This document shows positions 26,389 to 35,901 of a DNA stretch of 64,000 bases, piece by piece; positions within the stretch are counted from its first letter, which is position 1, and each line of letters opens with the position of its first letter. The stretch comes from Sphingobacterium nematocida (GTDB lineage Bacteria; Bacteroidota; Bacteroidia; Sphingobacteriales; Sphingobacteriaceae), in assembly GCF_900168125.1 (NCBI RefSeq), contig NZ_FUZF01000003.1, forward strand, positions 372,001 through 436,000, read 5' to 3'. Both the position numbers and the translations under genes were made by a program. The notes beneath the pieces were generated by a model. The model ran no database searches. It worked only from the letters and a program-made list of their open reading frames with translations, and was not told the DNA's origin.

Positions 26389-27867
26389 TTATAACAGCGG
26401 GGCCATTAAGCGGCAGATAGAATCTGCACCGCGTTTCCATCGTGGACGATTCTTCCAATCCTCCAAAGTTAAAACAACACAATCCTGCTTGTCTAGATCA
26501 AACTGCTTCTCACTTTGCAGACAGAGCGTGGAATCGGAAACTACAGCTGCAATTTCGTAGTTAATATAAAAACTACGTATATCCAGATTTACGGTTCCGA
26601 TAAAGGTTAGCTTTCCATCCACCGTCATCGTTTTAGCATGTAGAAATCCCTTCTGGTATAAAAGTACCTCCACCCCTCTTTCCAATAAAGGTTTCAAAAA
26701 AGAAAACGAAGCATGTTGTACAAAATACGAATCTGAAGTAGCCGGTATCATTAATTCCACTTTTACACCAGAGGCAGCTGCTATAATTAGCGCTCTTTCC
26801 AACTCTTCACTGGGGATATAGTAAGGCGTACAAAGTCGCACATGTTGATTCGCTTCACCAATAGCGATCAACATAGCTTCCATATTAAATGGGCCCACCG
26901 AAGCGGGGTCGCTAGACACAAATCCTACCCCGGCCTCACCACTTTCCGTCCTATTCTCCCGTATCATATGCAGATACCCATCTTCCAACAAAAAAGGAGC
27001 ACCATCCGTTTGATTCCAGGAGCTCCAGAAATTTATCTGCAGCATATTAATTGCCAACCCCTCTATACGGAGTGAGATATCCCGCCAATAAGTGGCCTTT
27101 CTATTAGCAGAAGTATTACTATATCTATCCGAAATATTAATCCCTCCGACATACCCAACTACACCATCTATCACTACGATTTTTCGATGATTACGATAAT
27201 TTGAATTCGCCAAGGAGGTAAATGTCACTGGAAGAAACGCATGAAAATCAATACGAGAACCTTTATTCCGACGCATATATTTAATCAAATCCGGCGAACC
27301 GAAGCTGTCTACAATCAACCTAACCACAACACCTTCAGCCGCTTTTTCTTCCAGAATATTCAAAATATCAAGTCCAACATGATCCGGCTGAAAAATATAA
27401 TACTCCATATGAATGGAATGCTTCGCTTGCCTTAAATCCACTTTTAGAGCTTCAAATTTTTCCTCACCGTTGACCAAAAGTCTGACATCATTATTCAGTG
27501 TTGGCGATGACAATCTTTCCCGCTTCATCAATCGAAACACTTTAGATAAATCGCCAATTTCATCATGAATATTCTGAATAAACGATTCCATTACCGGATC
27601 CAACAATTCCCACTGTTTTTCTAGACGACGCGCCTGCTGCTTATTTATTTTCTTTATTTTCTGAACTTTAACAAATTTTTGTCCAAAAAAATAATACAAA
27701 ATAAGTCCCAAAAACGGAATGAATATAATGACCAAAATCCAAGCAATAGTTTTGCTAGGATTTCGGTTCTCAATCAGAATAGCACTGATCACTCCGATAT
27801 AAAGTATCAATAACGGAACCCAATACCAACTTAAAGCAAAATCAATAAATGGCTTTAACCCTTCCAT
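26389..27867 (-). CDS. cls: Cardiolipin synthase
   Basis: This inner-membrane phospholipase D-type enzyme makes cardiolipin, in bacteria from two phosphatidylglycerols. The 492-residue product has two N-terminal membrane helices (about 10-60), then two HKD catalytic motifs: HRKIVVIDG starting at His227 and HAKTMTVDG starting at His410. Both are complete, and GGIN and GTVN follow them. The length is usual for the Cls family. The gene is preceded by the E2-gene terminator and followed by the MG2 protein gene. Together with pssA at 6.7 kb it covers acidic and zwitterionic lipid synthesis. Confidence 0.95.
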   Translation of the reverse strand: MEGLKPFIDFALSWYWVPLLILYIGVISAILIENRNPSKTIAWILVIIFIPFLGLILYYFFGQKFVKVQKIKKINKQQARRLEKQWELLDPVMESFIQNIHDEIGDLSKVFRLMKRERLSSPTLNNDVRLLVNGEEKFEALKVDLRQAKHSIHMEYYIFQPDHVGLDILNILEEKAAEGVVVRLIVDSFGSPDLIKYMRRNKGSRIDFHAFLPVTFTSLANSNYRNHRKIVVIDGVVGYVGGINISDRYSNTSANRKATYWRDISLRIEGLAINMLQINFWSSWNQTDGAPFLLEDGYLHMIRENRTESGEAGVGFVSSDPASVGPFNMEAMLIAIGEANQHVRLCTPYYIPSEELERALIIAAASGVKVELMIPATSDSYFVQHASFSFLKPLLERGVEVLLYQKGFLHAKTMTVDGKLTFIGTVNLDIRSFYINYEIAAVVSDSTLCLQSEKQFDLDKQDCVVLTLEDWKNRPRWKRGADSICRLMAPLL

Positions 27868-27882
27868 ATGGCGGATATTTGT

Positions 27883-27919
27883 AACAAAAGCCTATAATCT
27901 TCGATCATAGGCTTTTGTT
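27883..27919 (-). terminator. Terminator after the 2-oxoacid dehydrogenase E2 gene
   Basis: The 13-bp stem AACAAAAGCCTAT has an 11-base loop and lies between the E2 stop and the cls start. The T-rich arm (GGCTTTTGTT) serves as the tail on the minus strand. Confidence 0.75.
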
Positions 27920-27930
27920 TTTGGTGTATT

Positions 27931-29280
27931 TTAAACTTCTCTTTCCTTATCCCAATTTTCGAGATAATCGCCCACCCTTTTCAAAAATGTACCTCCTAAT
28001 GCACCATCAATAACGCGATGGTCATACGACATAGTTAAGTACATCATATGTCGAATAGCGATAACATCTCCATCCGGAGTTTCTAAGACAGCAGGTTTTT
28101 TCGTGATAGTCCCCACTGCTAGAATAGCTGCTTGAGGCTGGTTAATGATCGGCATTCCGAAGATATTGCCAAAAGCCCCAATATTGGTAAAGGTAAATGT
28201 CCCACCTTGCGTATCATCAGGTTTTAACTTATTTCCTCTCGCTCGATTAGCCAAATCATTGACGGCTTTACTAATCCCTACCAAACTCAATTGATCAGCG
28301 TCTTTGATTACCGGAACAATAAGATTTCCAGAAGGCAATGCAGCCGCCATGCCAATATTAATATGTTTTCTTTTGATAATATTATTGCCATCAACAGAGA
28401 CATTAATCATCGGAAAATCCTTCAATGCTTTTGTAATTGCTTCAATGATCAACGGCGTAAACGTAATATTCTCACCTTCTCTTTTCTTGAAGTTATCTTT
28501 TACCTTATTTCGCCAGTTTACCAAATTGGTCACATCAGCCTCAACAACAGAAAACACATGGGGAGAAGTACGAATACTATTTACCATATGATCCGCAATA
28601 AGGCGACGCATACGGTCCATTTCAATAATCTCATCCCCATTTGTAGCCTTTACCACTTCCACAGGAGCAACAGTTGTAGCACCGCGCACCTCCGTATTCT
28701 CAACTGCAGCTGAAACTTGCGGTATCGTGGATGTACCAGCAGACTTCAATTTTATATAATCCAACACATCCTGCTTCGTCACCCTTCCTTCGGATCCAGA
28801 CCCCGCTATTGTTTCCAACTCTTGTGCTGAAAGCCCCTCTTGCTGGGCGATACTTTTCACTAAAGGCGAATAAAAACGCTCTTCCGAGGTACCCCTAGTT
28901 ATTGATGACGATTCTGAATTAGCATTTTCTAATATTTCAATCCCAGGAATTGGATTTTCAGGGACAGAAGTTTCAACCGCAGGAGCTGTAAAAGCCGGTG
29001 TATCTGTTTTAACAGCAATACTCTCCTCTTCGCCACCGCCTTCGATTTCTAATAAGGCGATAACATCACCCACTTGGGCCACGCGACCTTCTTCAAATAG
29101 AATTTCTTTCAGTATCCCCTGAACAGGTGAAGGAACCTCCGAGTCTACCTTATCTGTAGCGACCTCAACCACTGTATCATCTTCTTCGATACGATCACCT
29201 ACAGCTTTCACCCACTTTGTCAAAGTAGCTTCAGAAACACTCTCCCCCATCTTTGGAAGTACCAATTTGAATATTCCCAT
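27931..29280 (-). CDS. Dihydrolipoamide acyltransferase (E2) of a 2-oxoacid dehydrogenase complex
   Basis: This 449-residue E2 core enzyme moves acyl groups from lipoamide to CoA. The order is an N-terminal lipoyl domain (1-76, lipoylated Lys44 in EVATDKVDS), a Glu-rich linker, a peripheral-subunit-binding domain (about 137-173, FYSPLVKSIAQQEGLS), a second linker and the catalytic domain (about 215-449). The active site is DHRVIDG with His421. The sequence looks like the branched-chain/2-oxoglutarate group; the exact substrate is undecided. No E1 or E3 gene is nearby, so the complex is encoded at scattered loci. Confidence 0.92.
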   Translation of the reverse strand: MGIFKLVLPKMGESVSEATLTKWVKAVGDRIEEDDTVVEVATDKVDSEVPSPVQGILKEILFEEGRVAQVGDVIALLEIEGGGEEESIAVKTDTPAFTAPAVETSVPENPIPGIEILENANSESSSITRGTSEERFYSPLVKSIAQQEGLSAQELETIAGSGSEGRVTKQDVLDYIKLKSAGTSTIPQVSAAVENTEVRGATTVAPVEVVKATNGDEIIEMDRMRRLIADHMVNSIRTSPHVFSVVEADVTNLVNWRNKVKDNFKKREGENITFTPLIIEAITKALKDFPMINVSVDGNNIIKRKHINIGMAAALPSGNLIVPVIKDADQLSLVGISKAVNDLANRARGNKLKPDDTQGGTFTFTNIGAFGNIFGMPIINQPQAAILAVGTITKKPAVLETPDGDVIAIRHMMYLTMSYDHRVIDGALGGTFLKRVGDYLENWDKEREV

Positions 29281-29380
29281 AATTATTTTGTGTTTTATCG
29301 TACTAAGTTAGAGAATTAGGAATGAAATCCCTAAAAACAAAATATAATATTTAAAATCATTTTAATATTGAAATTATATT

Positions 29381-30640
29381 TCAGGATTCAACACTATCCT
29401 GCCTATACAATTTCCACAACATATTTAAGGCTTGAGCGATACTACGTTCAATATTTATTTGTCGATCGTTCCGAAATTGAAATACCTGTGTTATAGTTTT
29501 AAACCTTCCACTTACAGCAATCCAAACCGTACCCACGGGTTTCTCCACAGTCCCCCCCCCAGGCCCAGCTATCCCACTCGTAGCTATACTATATTGCGCA
29601 CCACTCATTTTTTTCACTCCTTCGGCCATCTGGATCACAGTTTGTTCGCTAACGGCACCATAGTCTCGCAACACTTCTTCTTGCACACCCAACACCTGTT
29701 CTTTAATTCTATTATGATACGCCACGATACCACAGTCAAAGATGGCACTAGCTCCTGGAATCGAAGTAATAGATCCAGCCAAAAGTCCACCGGTACAACT
29801 TTCCGCAACGGCCAGACGGAGACCAGTCCGAGTAAATTCTTCAACAATAGCTTCTTCAATTGTTACATCTTTACGCGCTACCAAGTGATCCGATAAGCGT
29901 TTCCCAATCCGTTCAGCAAATTGTTCCGTTTCTTTTTTTATACTTTCGAAATCAGTCCCTACAGCCGATAAACGGAGTCGAACACCGCCCAACTTAGGAA
30001 GATAAGCCAACCGGATATGTGAAGGCAATTCATCCTCTATATCTGCGATTTTCTCTGCCAAAAAAGATTCACCAATGCCCATCGTAATCACATGAGCATG
30101 ATAGATGGCTTCTTTTGCTCTATAAGTTGCCAGCTTCGGAACAACCCGATTTTCCATCAGAAATTTCATTTCAAAAGGCACGCCCGGTAAGAAAACAAAA
30201 AATTTGCCCTCATGTTCCACCCACATTCCAGGTGCGGTCCCTACATCATTAAAAAGCACTTCACTGCACGCCAAAACATCGGCCTGCCCGTAATTCATCA
30301 AAGGCATAGCTCGTCCATTCCCAAATTTTTCAAAAATAGACTTGACATGCTCCAAGACTTTTTCATCCTTTACCAGTGTCGTGTTAAAAAAAGAAGCGAT
30401 GGTTTCCTTCGTGACATCATCCTTTGTAGGGCCTAATCCCCCTGTCACTATGATAAGATCGGAGCGACGGGAAGCTTCACTCAAGGTATGATAAATAAGA
30501 TCTTTATGATCCGGAATAGATACAATCTGTTGTATAGATATATGCAAAGAGTCCAAGAGTTGACCAATCCATGCCGAGTTTGTATCAACAACTTGGCCCA
30601 ATAATATCTCGTCTCCTATTGTTATAATTTCAGCTTTCAT
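29381..30640 (-). CDS. cinA: CinA-like protein (nicotinamide-nucleotide amidase / MoCF domain)
   Basis: The 419-residue protein has two domains. The N-terminal MoCF-type domain (about 1-170) carries EIITIGDEILLGQVVDTNS and the block VTGGLGPTKDDVT. The C-terminal CinA amidase domain (about 255-410) carries AESCTGGLL and ATSGIAGPGG. Related proteins deamidate NMN and cleave ADP-ribose in pyridine-nucleotide recycling. In some bacteria the gene is competence-induced. It lies 84 bp downstream of lptD on the same strand. Confidence 0.94.
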   Translation of the reverse strand: MKAEIITIGDEILLGQVVDTNSAWIGQLLDSLHISIQQIVSIPDHKDLIYHTLSEASRRSDLIIVTGGLGPTKDDVTKETIASFFNTTLVKDEKVLEHVKSIFEKFGNGRAMPLMNYGQADVLACSEVLFNDVGTAPGMWVEHEGKFFVFLPGVPFEMKFLMENRVVPKLATYRAKEAIYHAHVITMGIGESFLAEKIADIEDELPSHIRLAYLPKLGGVRLRLSAVGTDFESIKKETEQFAERIGKRLSDHLVARKDVTIEEAIVEEFTRTGLRLAVAESCTGGLLAGSITSIPGASAIFDCGIVAYHNRIKEQVLGVQEEVLRDYGAVSEQTVIQMAEGVKKMSGAQYSIATSGIAGPGGGTVEKPVGTVWIAVSGRFKTITQVFQFRNDRQINIERSIAQALNMLWKLYRQDSVES

Positions 30641-30724
30641 CTGTTTTTACCGCATTAGTTACATCGCCCCCACAACCTGTTAGATCAGGACGGCTTAATA
30701 CAACACATAGTTAGTAAAAAAATA

Positions 30725-33373
30725 TTAATAAGTATAATGGCTATTACGCTTTGTTAATTTCAGATCCTGTAATACAGAGGCTTTAGCTCTGATCGTAATA
30801 TTGTAACTCTGATAACGGCCAAAAGGTACCCAGCCAACAGACATATCCCAGCAATGAAGATCCCGATAGATTGAGAAACGGGTCATAGACACCTCTTTTT
30901 GTTTAAAATCGTAACCTGAGTTGAATTGAATCTTCCACTTCGGAGTAACGTTTACGTCACCATGTAAACTTAGCGTTGCAGAGTAATCGCTTCGCTCACG
31001 ACGCACGACCGAATCAAAGCGCTTAAAATGCTGAAAGCTGAACGACCCAGCTAAGTTCCATGGTATATTAAAATCAACAAATGCATTTGGGTCGGTACTG
31101 ATTCGAGCAAGAGCTTCCGACTGTTCTTTTGTCATATTAGGCATACTGTTGCGCATCGAGTCGATATTACCATTTCTACTCTTTGATGCATCCGGATTAA
31201 AGCTATAATCAAAAGACAAACCAAAATTTGTTAAGCGCGCCAATTTACCATCTTGTACGGCGAATTTATCGATTCGCTGCCCCCTATAATCCAATTGGTA
31301 AGGATCAAAAGTACCGTTAAAGTTCAGATTTATTTTTTCATTAAAAAGTGTCGTCCTACCTGAAAAGCTGATCGTTGAGAGTTTCAAAGAATCCGCAGCG
31401 AAATTGTAGTTACCACTAAATGTCAACCCCTGAAGAATAGGGATTTTCTTAAAGCCTTTACCTGTCGTATCATTTTCTGTACGAATTTTAGCTTCAATAT
31501 TATTGTCTACGGAGAAGCCAATTCCCATGGATTTACCCGAAGAAGGTCCACCGAAAATAGCACCGTCAAATATCGAATATTCAGAAAGACGTCCACTCTG
31601 ATCAATATAGGACTTGTAAAAACCATATCTAGGATCTGAAAAATCGGGTCTATAGTTAAAGTTGATCGAAGGCGTCACCACATGACGTACCGCGTCTATC
31701 TTACCGATCTTAGGGTACCTACCATACACCTTCGTCGACAAACCACTCGAAAACGAATAGTCATAGGCTCTTCTAAATCCAGAAATTGTGTCACGTGTGT
31801 CGATATAACCGTTAATCTCGTTATCTAATGCTTTTCGGATCGTCTGCAAGTACCAACGCTCTGTATAATTCACCGAGGTGTTAAATTGGAAAAATTTAAA
31901 CGCATTTAAACTCAAACTCACAGGTATATTATGTTGAAATCCGTTTGTAAACTGCTTCAAAGCCTGTTTAGTAAAAAGCACGGAGTCACCCGTCGAAATA
32001 GAGTTTCTTCCCTGCAGACTGTATCCCACCGTAATACGTTGATACCATTTCTGCTCCCCTACCCGTTCTTTAGAATCAAAAGGATTAAATGTAGAAACGT
32101 TTAAAGCAAATGTCGGTAATTCCAAATCCACCTTACCAGACGCCATATCCTGACGATGGCTCAAACTAGACGTAAAGTTTACTTTGCCATCTGCAAATAC
32201 TTTACCATAACTGATGGAAGAGGACATGTTATTACGCGTCAACTGATCATAGTCATAGGTACTATTTGCTCCCGTATTCTGAAAATAAGACGCGGTACCA
32301 AAATTGACCGAAGCAGAAAAAGAGGTCCCTGGGTTAGCCTCTTGTCGTTGCGTATGGTTCCACGTGACATTAAAGTCCTTATTACTACCATAATTGCTAG
32401 CACCCTCAGTACCCACTTTAGTAGATGCATAACGGATGTTAAAACCGCCACTGTACTTATAATTCACTAAATAGTTTGTACGTATTGACGATTCCCAAGA
32501 TCCCTTGGAATAGAAGCTACCACGAATCTCCGAATCCCAGTAGTCATTAAATGTAAGGTACCAACCCAAATCCCGCAAACCGAACCCGCGTGCCACATCA
32601 TCTCCAAAAGAAGGGAAGAGAAAACCCGAAGATTTTTTATCCTGCTTGGGAAAAAAACCAAATGGCAAAGCCAGAAACTTCATCGGAATCCCTTGGACCA
32701 CTAAATAAGACGGCCCAGCGATAATCTGCTTATCCGTAACCACCCCTTTAGTAATATGAATACCAAAATGGGTATGAGGTTCCGGAAGATTACATGTACT
32801 ATATAACGCCTTATGAATAGACATTTCATCGTAGAGATTCTTTCTCAAGATCTTAGCCTGAATAAATCCGCCATCGACCTCAGTCATAATACCGAAGGTC
32901 TTCCCCTCCTGAGATTTATAGTTATACCGCAAGGAGTCTACCGCTTTCGGTGTATCATTTGGAAACAATACAACAGGTCTCCCCACATACTTACCATTAT
33001 GATCGACTACACCACTCGCAAAAAGTATATTTGTATTACGATCCAAACGGATATAATCTGCAGAAAGTTCAAATTCTTGATATTTAACTTTAGCACCTTT
33101 ATAAAGGTGAATAATATTTTTACTTACTTCATTCCAGGAAGAGTCGTTGGCGACAATAGTAACCACGGTCTCCAGGCCGCTGTCGGTCTTCATCACAACA
33201 GTATCTTGGCCACTTTTTCCTTTAAGATGATTTTTAGTTGTATCCTTGGTTACTAAGGAAGTATCCTTAACATTGGTACTTATAGGTTTCGTAGGCGTAA
33301 CTTGAGAGAACACTGCAGCTGTTCCTAACAATAGGAACACAGATAAAAGTAAAATACGAGTTAGCGTTTCCAA
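30725..33373 (-). CDS. lptD: LPS-assembly outer-membrane protein LptD-like
   Basis: LptD inserts lipopolysaccharide into the outer leaflet. The 882-residue product has a signal peptide (cut after AVFS-Q), then an OstA/LptA-like beta-jellyroll (about 75-200, SADYIRLDRNTNILFASG). A long barrel fills the rest, including the hallmark PLPEP-like TCNLPEPHTHFGI and LPFGFFPKQDKKSSGFLFPSFGDD. It has very few Cys residues, so the disulfide pattern of E. coli LptD cannot form. The minus-strand -7 box TACTTTTG (33423-33430) gives a leader of about 45 bases. The upstream gene is divergent. Confidence 0.9.
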   Translation of the reverse strand: METLTRILLLSVFLLLGTAAVFSQVTPTKPISTNVKDTSLVTKDTTKNHLKGKSGQDTVVMKTDSGLETVVTIVANDSSWNEVSKNIIHLYKGAKVKYQEFELSADYIRLDRNTNILFASGVVDHNGKYVGRPVVLFPNDTPKAVDSLRYNYKSQEGKTFGIMTEVDGGFIQAKILRKNLYDEMSIHKALYSTCNLPEPHTHFGIHITKGVVTDKQIIAGPSYLVVQGIPMKFLALPFGFFPKQDKKSSGFLFPSFGDDVARGFGLRDLGWYLTFNDYWDSEIRGSFYSKGSWESSIRTNYLVNYKYSGGFNIRYASTKVGTEGASNYGSNKDFNVTWNHTQRQEANPGTSFSASVNFGTASYFQNTGANSTYDYDQLTRNNMSSSISYGKVFADGKVNFTSSLSHRQDMASGKVDLELPTFALNVSTFNPFDSKERVGEQKWYQRITVGYSLQGRNSISTGDSVLFTKQALKQFTNGFQHNIPVSLSLNAFKFFQFNTSVNYTERWYLQTIRKALDNEINGYIDTRDTISGFRRAYDYSFSSGLSTKVYGRYPKIGKIDAVRHVVTPSINFNYRPDFSDPRYGFYKSYIDQSGRLSEYSIFDGAIFGGPSSGKSMGIGFSVDNNIEAKIRTENDTTGKGFKKIPILQGLTFSGNYNFAADSLKLSTISFSGRTTLFNEKINLNFNGTFDPYQLDYRGQRIDKFAVQDGKLARLTNFGLSFDYSFNPDASKSRNGNIDSMRNSMPNMTKEQSEALARISTDPNAFVDFNIPWNLAGSFSFQHFKRFDSVVRRERSDYSATLSLHGDVNVTPKWKIQFNSGYDFKQKEVSMTRFSIYRDLHCWDMSVGWVPFGRYQSYNITIRAKASVLQDLKLTKRNSHYTY

Positions 33374-33422
33374 AGTCGAAATACGAAATATTATTTTAGT
33401 CTTAAAAATAAACTATTATCGG

Positions 33423-33430
33423 CAAAAGTA
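33423..33430 (-). promoter_or_regulatory. -7 box for lptD
   Basis: TACTTTTG on the minus strand matches TAnnTTTG and lies 50 bases before the lptD start. No convincing -33 element was found. Confidence 0.5.
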
Positions 33431-33482
33431 GTCAAAATCATTAATAAAAGGTTCTTATTTTTATCATATACAATTAAACAAC

Positions 33483-33490
33483 TATCTTTG
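33483..33490 (+). promoter_or_regulatory. -7 box for the cell-wall amidase gene
   Basis: TATCTTTG matches TAnnTTTG and lies 48 bases before the amidase ATG. Together with the lptD box it defines a compact divergent promoter region. Confidence 0.55.
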
Positions 33491-33537
33491 TCAGTCCGTT
33501 ATAAATTAGCTGAGACAAAAATGTAAAAAAAACGCCG

Positions 33538-34347
33538 ATGAAATTTTTAAATATTGTTAAAAAATTAAGCTTTTCCCTTTTCGCATCCTCCTTACTAGTA
33601 GCATTCGTTTCCTTTATACCGGTTTCTAATGATCCCCCCGCTTCAAAGAATAAAAAAACATTCACAGTGGTAATCGACCCTGGTCATGGCGGACCCATCC
33701 CTGGAGCAGCAGGACGAAGATCTTTAGAAAAAAACATCGTTCTAGATGTATCTAAAAAGCTTAAAAACGAACTGGAAAATAAGTTAGCTATTAATGTCAT
33801 TTTGACGCGTAGCACAGACATAGATGTTCCTTTTAAGGAACGCTCCGAAATAGCCAATAGGAACAATGCGGATATTTTCGTGTCCATCCACGCAAACTCC
33901 ACCAGTCAACGAACATCTAAAGCCAGTGGTACAGAAACCTTTGTATTAGGATTCCACCGTATGTCAGAGCAAGATGTAGCTATCCGTGAAAATGCGGATA
34001 TGTTGCTCCATAATGAAGACAACAGCGACTTAGGTGACTTTGATCCTAAAGACCCATCCAGCTATATCGTATTTAAAGTGATGCGTAGACAATATCGGGA
34101 CCGCAGCATTCGCCTAGCCTCCATGATGCAACAAGAGTATGTCAACTCACGACGCGTCAACAGAGGAGTCAAAGAATTGGGTCTAGCCGTACTGGCACGT
34201 GCCTCGATGCCTGCTGTACTAACAGAAATTGGCTTTATCAATAATTCCGAAGAAGAAAACTACATGTTGTCAGATGAAGGTCAGGCCGAAATCGTAGAAA
34301 ATTTGTTCCAAGCAATAAAAAAATACAAAACATCTACAGAGAAATAA
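33538..34347 (+). CDS. N-acetylmuramoyl-L-alanine amidase (Amidase_3)
   Basis: This zinc enzyme cleaves the MurNAc-L-Ala bond of peptidoglycan in the periplasm, as AmiA/B/C do during cell separation. The 269-residue product has a signal or anchor segment (about 1-28). The catalytic domain starts at FTVVIDPGHGGPIPGA (zinc His and the GHGG block) and continues with FVSIHANS (second His) and the catalytic Glu in AVLTEIGFINN. No LysM or AMIN domain is present. It lies 61 bp before the MCE gene on the same strand and is divergent from lptD, an envelope-biogenesis setting. Confidence 0.94.
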   Translation: MKFLNIVKKLSFSLFASSLLVAFVSFIPVSNDPPASKNKKTFTVVIDPGHGGPIPGAAGRRSLEKNIVLDVSKKLKNELENKLAINVILTRSTDIDVPFKERSEIANRNNADIFVSIHANSTSQRTSKASGTETFVLGFHRMSEQDVAIRENADMLLHNEDNSDLGDFDPKDPSSYIVFKVMRRQYRDRSIRLASMMQQEYVNSRRVNRGVKELGLAVLARASMPAVLTEIGFINNSEEENYMLSDEGQAEIVENLFQAIKKYKTSTEK

Positions 34348-34408
34348 ACATTTCTTATATTTAAAGTGTTTATATGTTGTATAAGCTAAACCCTTAAATT
34401 AACGTATT

Positions 34409-35356
34409 TTGAAGATATCAAACGAGACTAAAGTAGGCGCATTAACGGCAATAGCAATTGCATTATTATTTATAGGATATAGTTTTTTGAGAGGAAATGA
34501 TGTTTTCAGTTCAGATAACATGTTTTATACCGACTATGACAACGTCGACGGTCTTGCAACATCGAAACCTGTAATGGTGAACGGATATCAGATCGGGCGT
34601 GTATCTCGAATGTATCTTATGGATAACGGCAAGATACGTACAGAATTTAAAATAAAAAGCGAGTACAATGTTCCCTCAAATACCATTGCTCGAATCGTTA
34701 GCGAAAGTATATTGGGTAGTAAAGTTATTGTATTTGACTTGGGCAACAGTAGCACAATGGCTCGACATGGAGATCCTTTACAGTCGGACGTACAAGCCAA
34801 CCTAATGGAAAAAGTAGAACCTCTACAAAAGAAAATCGAAAACCTAGTGGTCAAGCTAGATTCTGTACTAAGTGCAGTAAATACAGCCTTAGACGATGAG
34901 TTTCAGCGCGATTTCAAAAAAAGTCTACGTAGCATATCTGTGTCATTGACCAATATGGAGAAAATAACACATGATGTGGAAAACTTGATGGGATCTGAAC
35001 GGATTCGTTTGGCTAAAATCATGCAAAACCTAGAATCTATTACCAGCAATTTTAAAAACAACAACGAAAAGATAAATTCGATCTTGGCCAATCTTGACAA
35101 TCTCTCGGACGATCTATCCAAGACCGAGATCAAGGCGACCATAGACAACGCCCATCAGGCAATGAAGGACGTTCAGGCCATAACCGGCAAAATAAATCAA
35201 GGGGAAGGATCCATCGGCTTGCTTCTCAACGACAAGCAGCTGTATGATAACCTTAATAGTGCATCAGCAAACCTGAATGAACTTGTCCATGATTTAAAAA
35301 CAAATCCCGGCAAATATTTAAAGATTTCAATTTTTGGCAAGAAGGATACGAAATAA
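34409..35356 (+). CDS. MlaD/MCE-family lipid-transport protein
   Basis: The 315-residue protein has one N-terminal membrane helix (about 8-28). An MCE domain follows (about 38-118, FYTDYDNVDGLATSKPVMVNG and VGRVSRM-like QIGRVSRMYL), then a long helical coiled coil (about 135-300). MCE hexamers bridge the periplasm and carry phospholipids. The likely start is TTG 34409 (reads KISNETKVGALT after the initiator). I see no ATG in a better position. Downstream is a terminator, so the partner ATPase and permease of an Mla system are not next to it. Confidence 0.9.
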   Translation: MKISNETKVGALTAIAIALLFIGYSFLRGNDVFSSDNMFYTDYDNVDGLATSKPVMVNGYQIGRVSRMYLMDNGKIRTEFKIKSEYNVPSNTIARIVSESILGSKVIVFDLGNSSTMARHGDPLQSDVQANLMEKVEPLQKKIENLVVKLDSVLSAVNTALDDEFQRDFKKSLRSISVSLTNMEKITHDVENLMGSERIRLAKIMQNLESITSNFKNNNEKINSILANLDNLSDDLSKTEIKATIDNAHQAMKDVQAITGKINQGEGSIGLLLNDKQLYDNLNSASANLNELVHDLKTNPGKYLKISIFGKKDTK

Positions 35357-35372
35357 TTAAATTATAACTTAT

Positions 35373-35411
35373 AAAAAAGCCTTTCGATACTATGGTATTG
35401 AAAGGCTTTTT
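35373..35411 (+). terminator. Terminator after MCE gene
   Basis: An 18-bp stem with one mismatch (core AAAGCCTTTC) and a 3-base loop is followed by seven T. Confidence 0.9.
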
Positions 35412-35482
35412 TTGTTCCTCTTGTCCATTTAAACTTTGCAATATCCCGGTTTTCGGGGAAGAAAAGGCAGTCCTTTTATAAA

Positions 35483-35490
35483 TACCTTTG
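35483..35490 (+). promoter_or_regulatory. -7 box for the DUF4870-like gene
   Basis: TACCTTTG matches TAnnTTTG, with initiation expected near 35497. An upstream TTG start (35488) would overlap this box, so the ATG at 35518 is preferred. Confidence 0.6.
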
Positions 35491-35517
35491 CTAAAACAAA
35501 ACGATAATTTAATAGCA

Positions 35518-35859
35518 ATGGACAACAAATCAGTAAAAAACAGCGTTCAGGAAGGAAAAAACATAGCAATAATATCCTATATCACATTAATAGGATTAAT
35601 TATAGCCTTTGTAATGAACAAAGACAAAAACAATAACTTTGCAAAATTCCATATCCGTCAAAACATGGGATTATTAATCGTGGGCCTTATCTCTGGAATT
35701 CTACGTGTAGTTCCAGTAGCAGGAGAAATCATCGCTATGATTGTCGGTACGATTTTATTAATCTTATGGATTATGGGATTAATATCTGCTTTCAACGGCA
35801 GTCAAAAAGAACTTCCTTTTGTAGGTCAATTATTTCAAAAATGGTTCAGTACATTATAA
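35518..35859 (+). CDS. DUF4870/Tic20-like small membrane protein
   Basis: This 113-residue protein has three or four membrane helices. The order is a polar N terminus, helix IIAIISYITLIGLIIAFVM-like (about 17-36), the amphipathic link NNFAKFHIRQNMGLLIVG typical of DUF4870, then two further helices and a short basic C terminus. The family function is unknown. The HIRQ block lies at the membrane surface in related proteins. The start at 35518 is set by the promoter. The gene is monocistronic, between two strong terminators. Confidence 0.85.
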   Translation: MDNKSVKNSVQEGKNIAIISYITLIGLIIAFVMNKDKNNNFAKFHIRQNMGLLIVGLISGILRVVPVAGEIIAMIVGTILLILWIMGLISAFNGSQKELPFVGQLFQKWFSTL

Positions 35860-35860
35860 A

Positions 35861-35895
35861 AAAATAAAGGGATCCATTTTGGATCCCTTTATTTT
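35861..35895. terminator. Bidirectional terminator
   Basis: The 16-bp stem AAAATAAAGGGATCCA with a 3-base loop has T-rich tails on both sides. It lies between convergent genes. Confidence 0.92.
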
Positions 35896-35901
35896 TTTAT
35901 A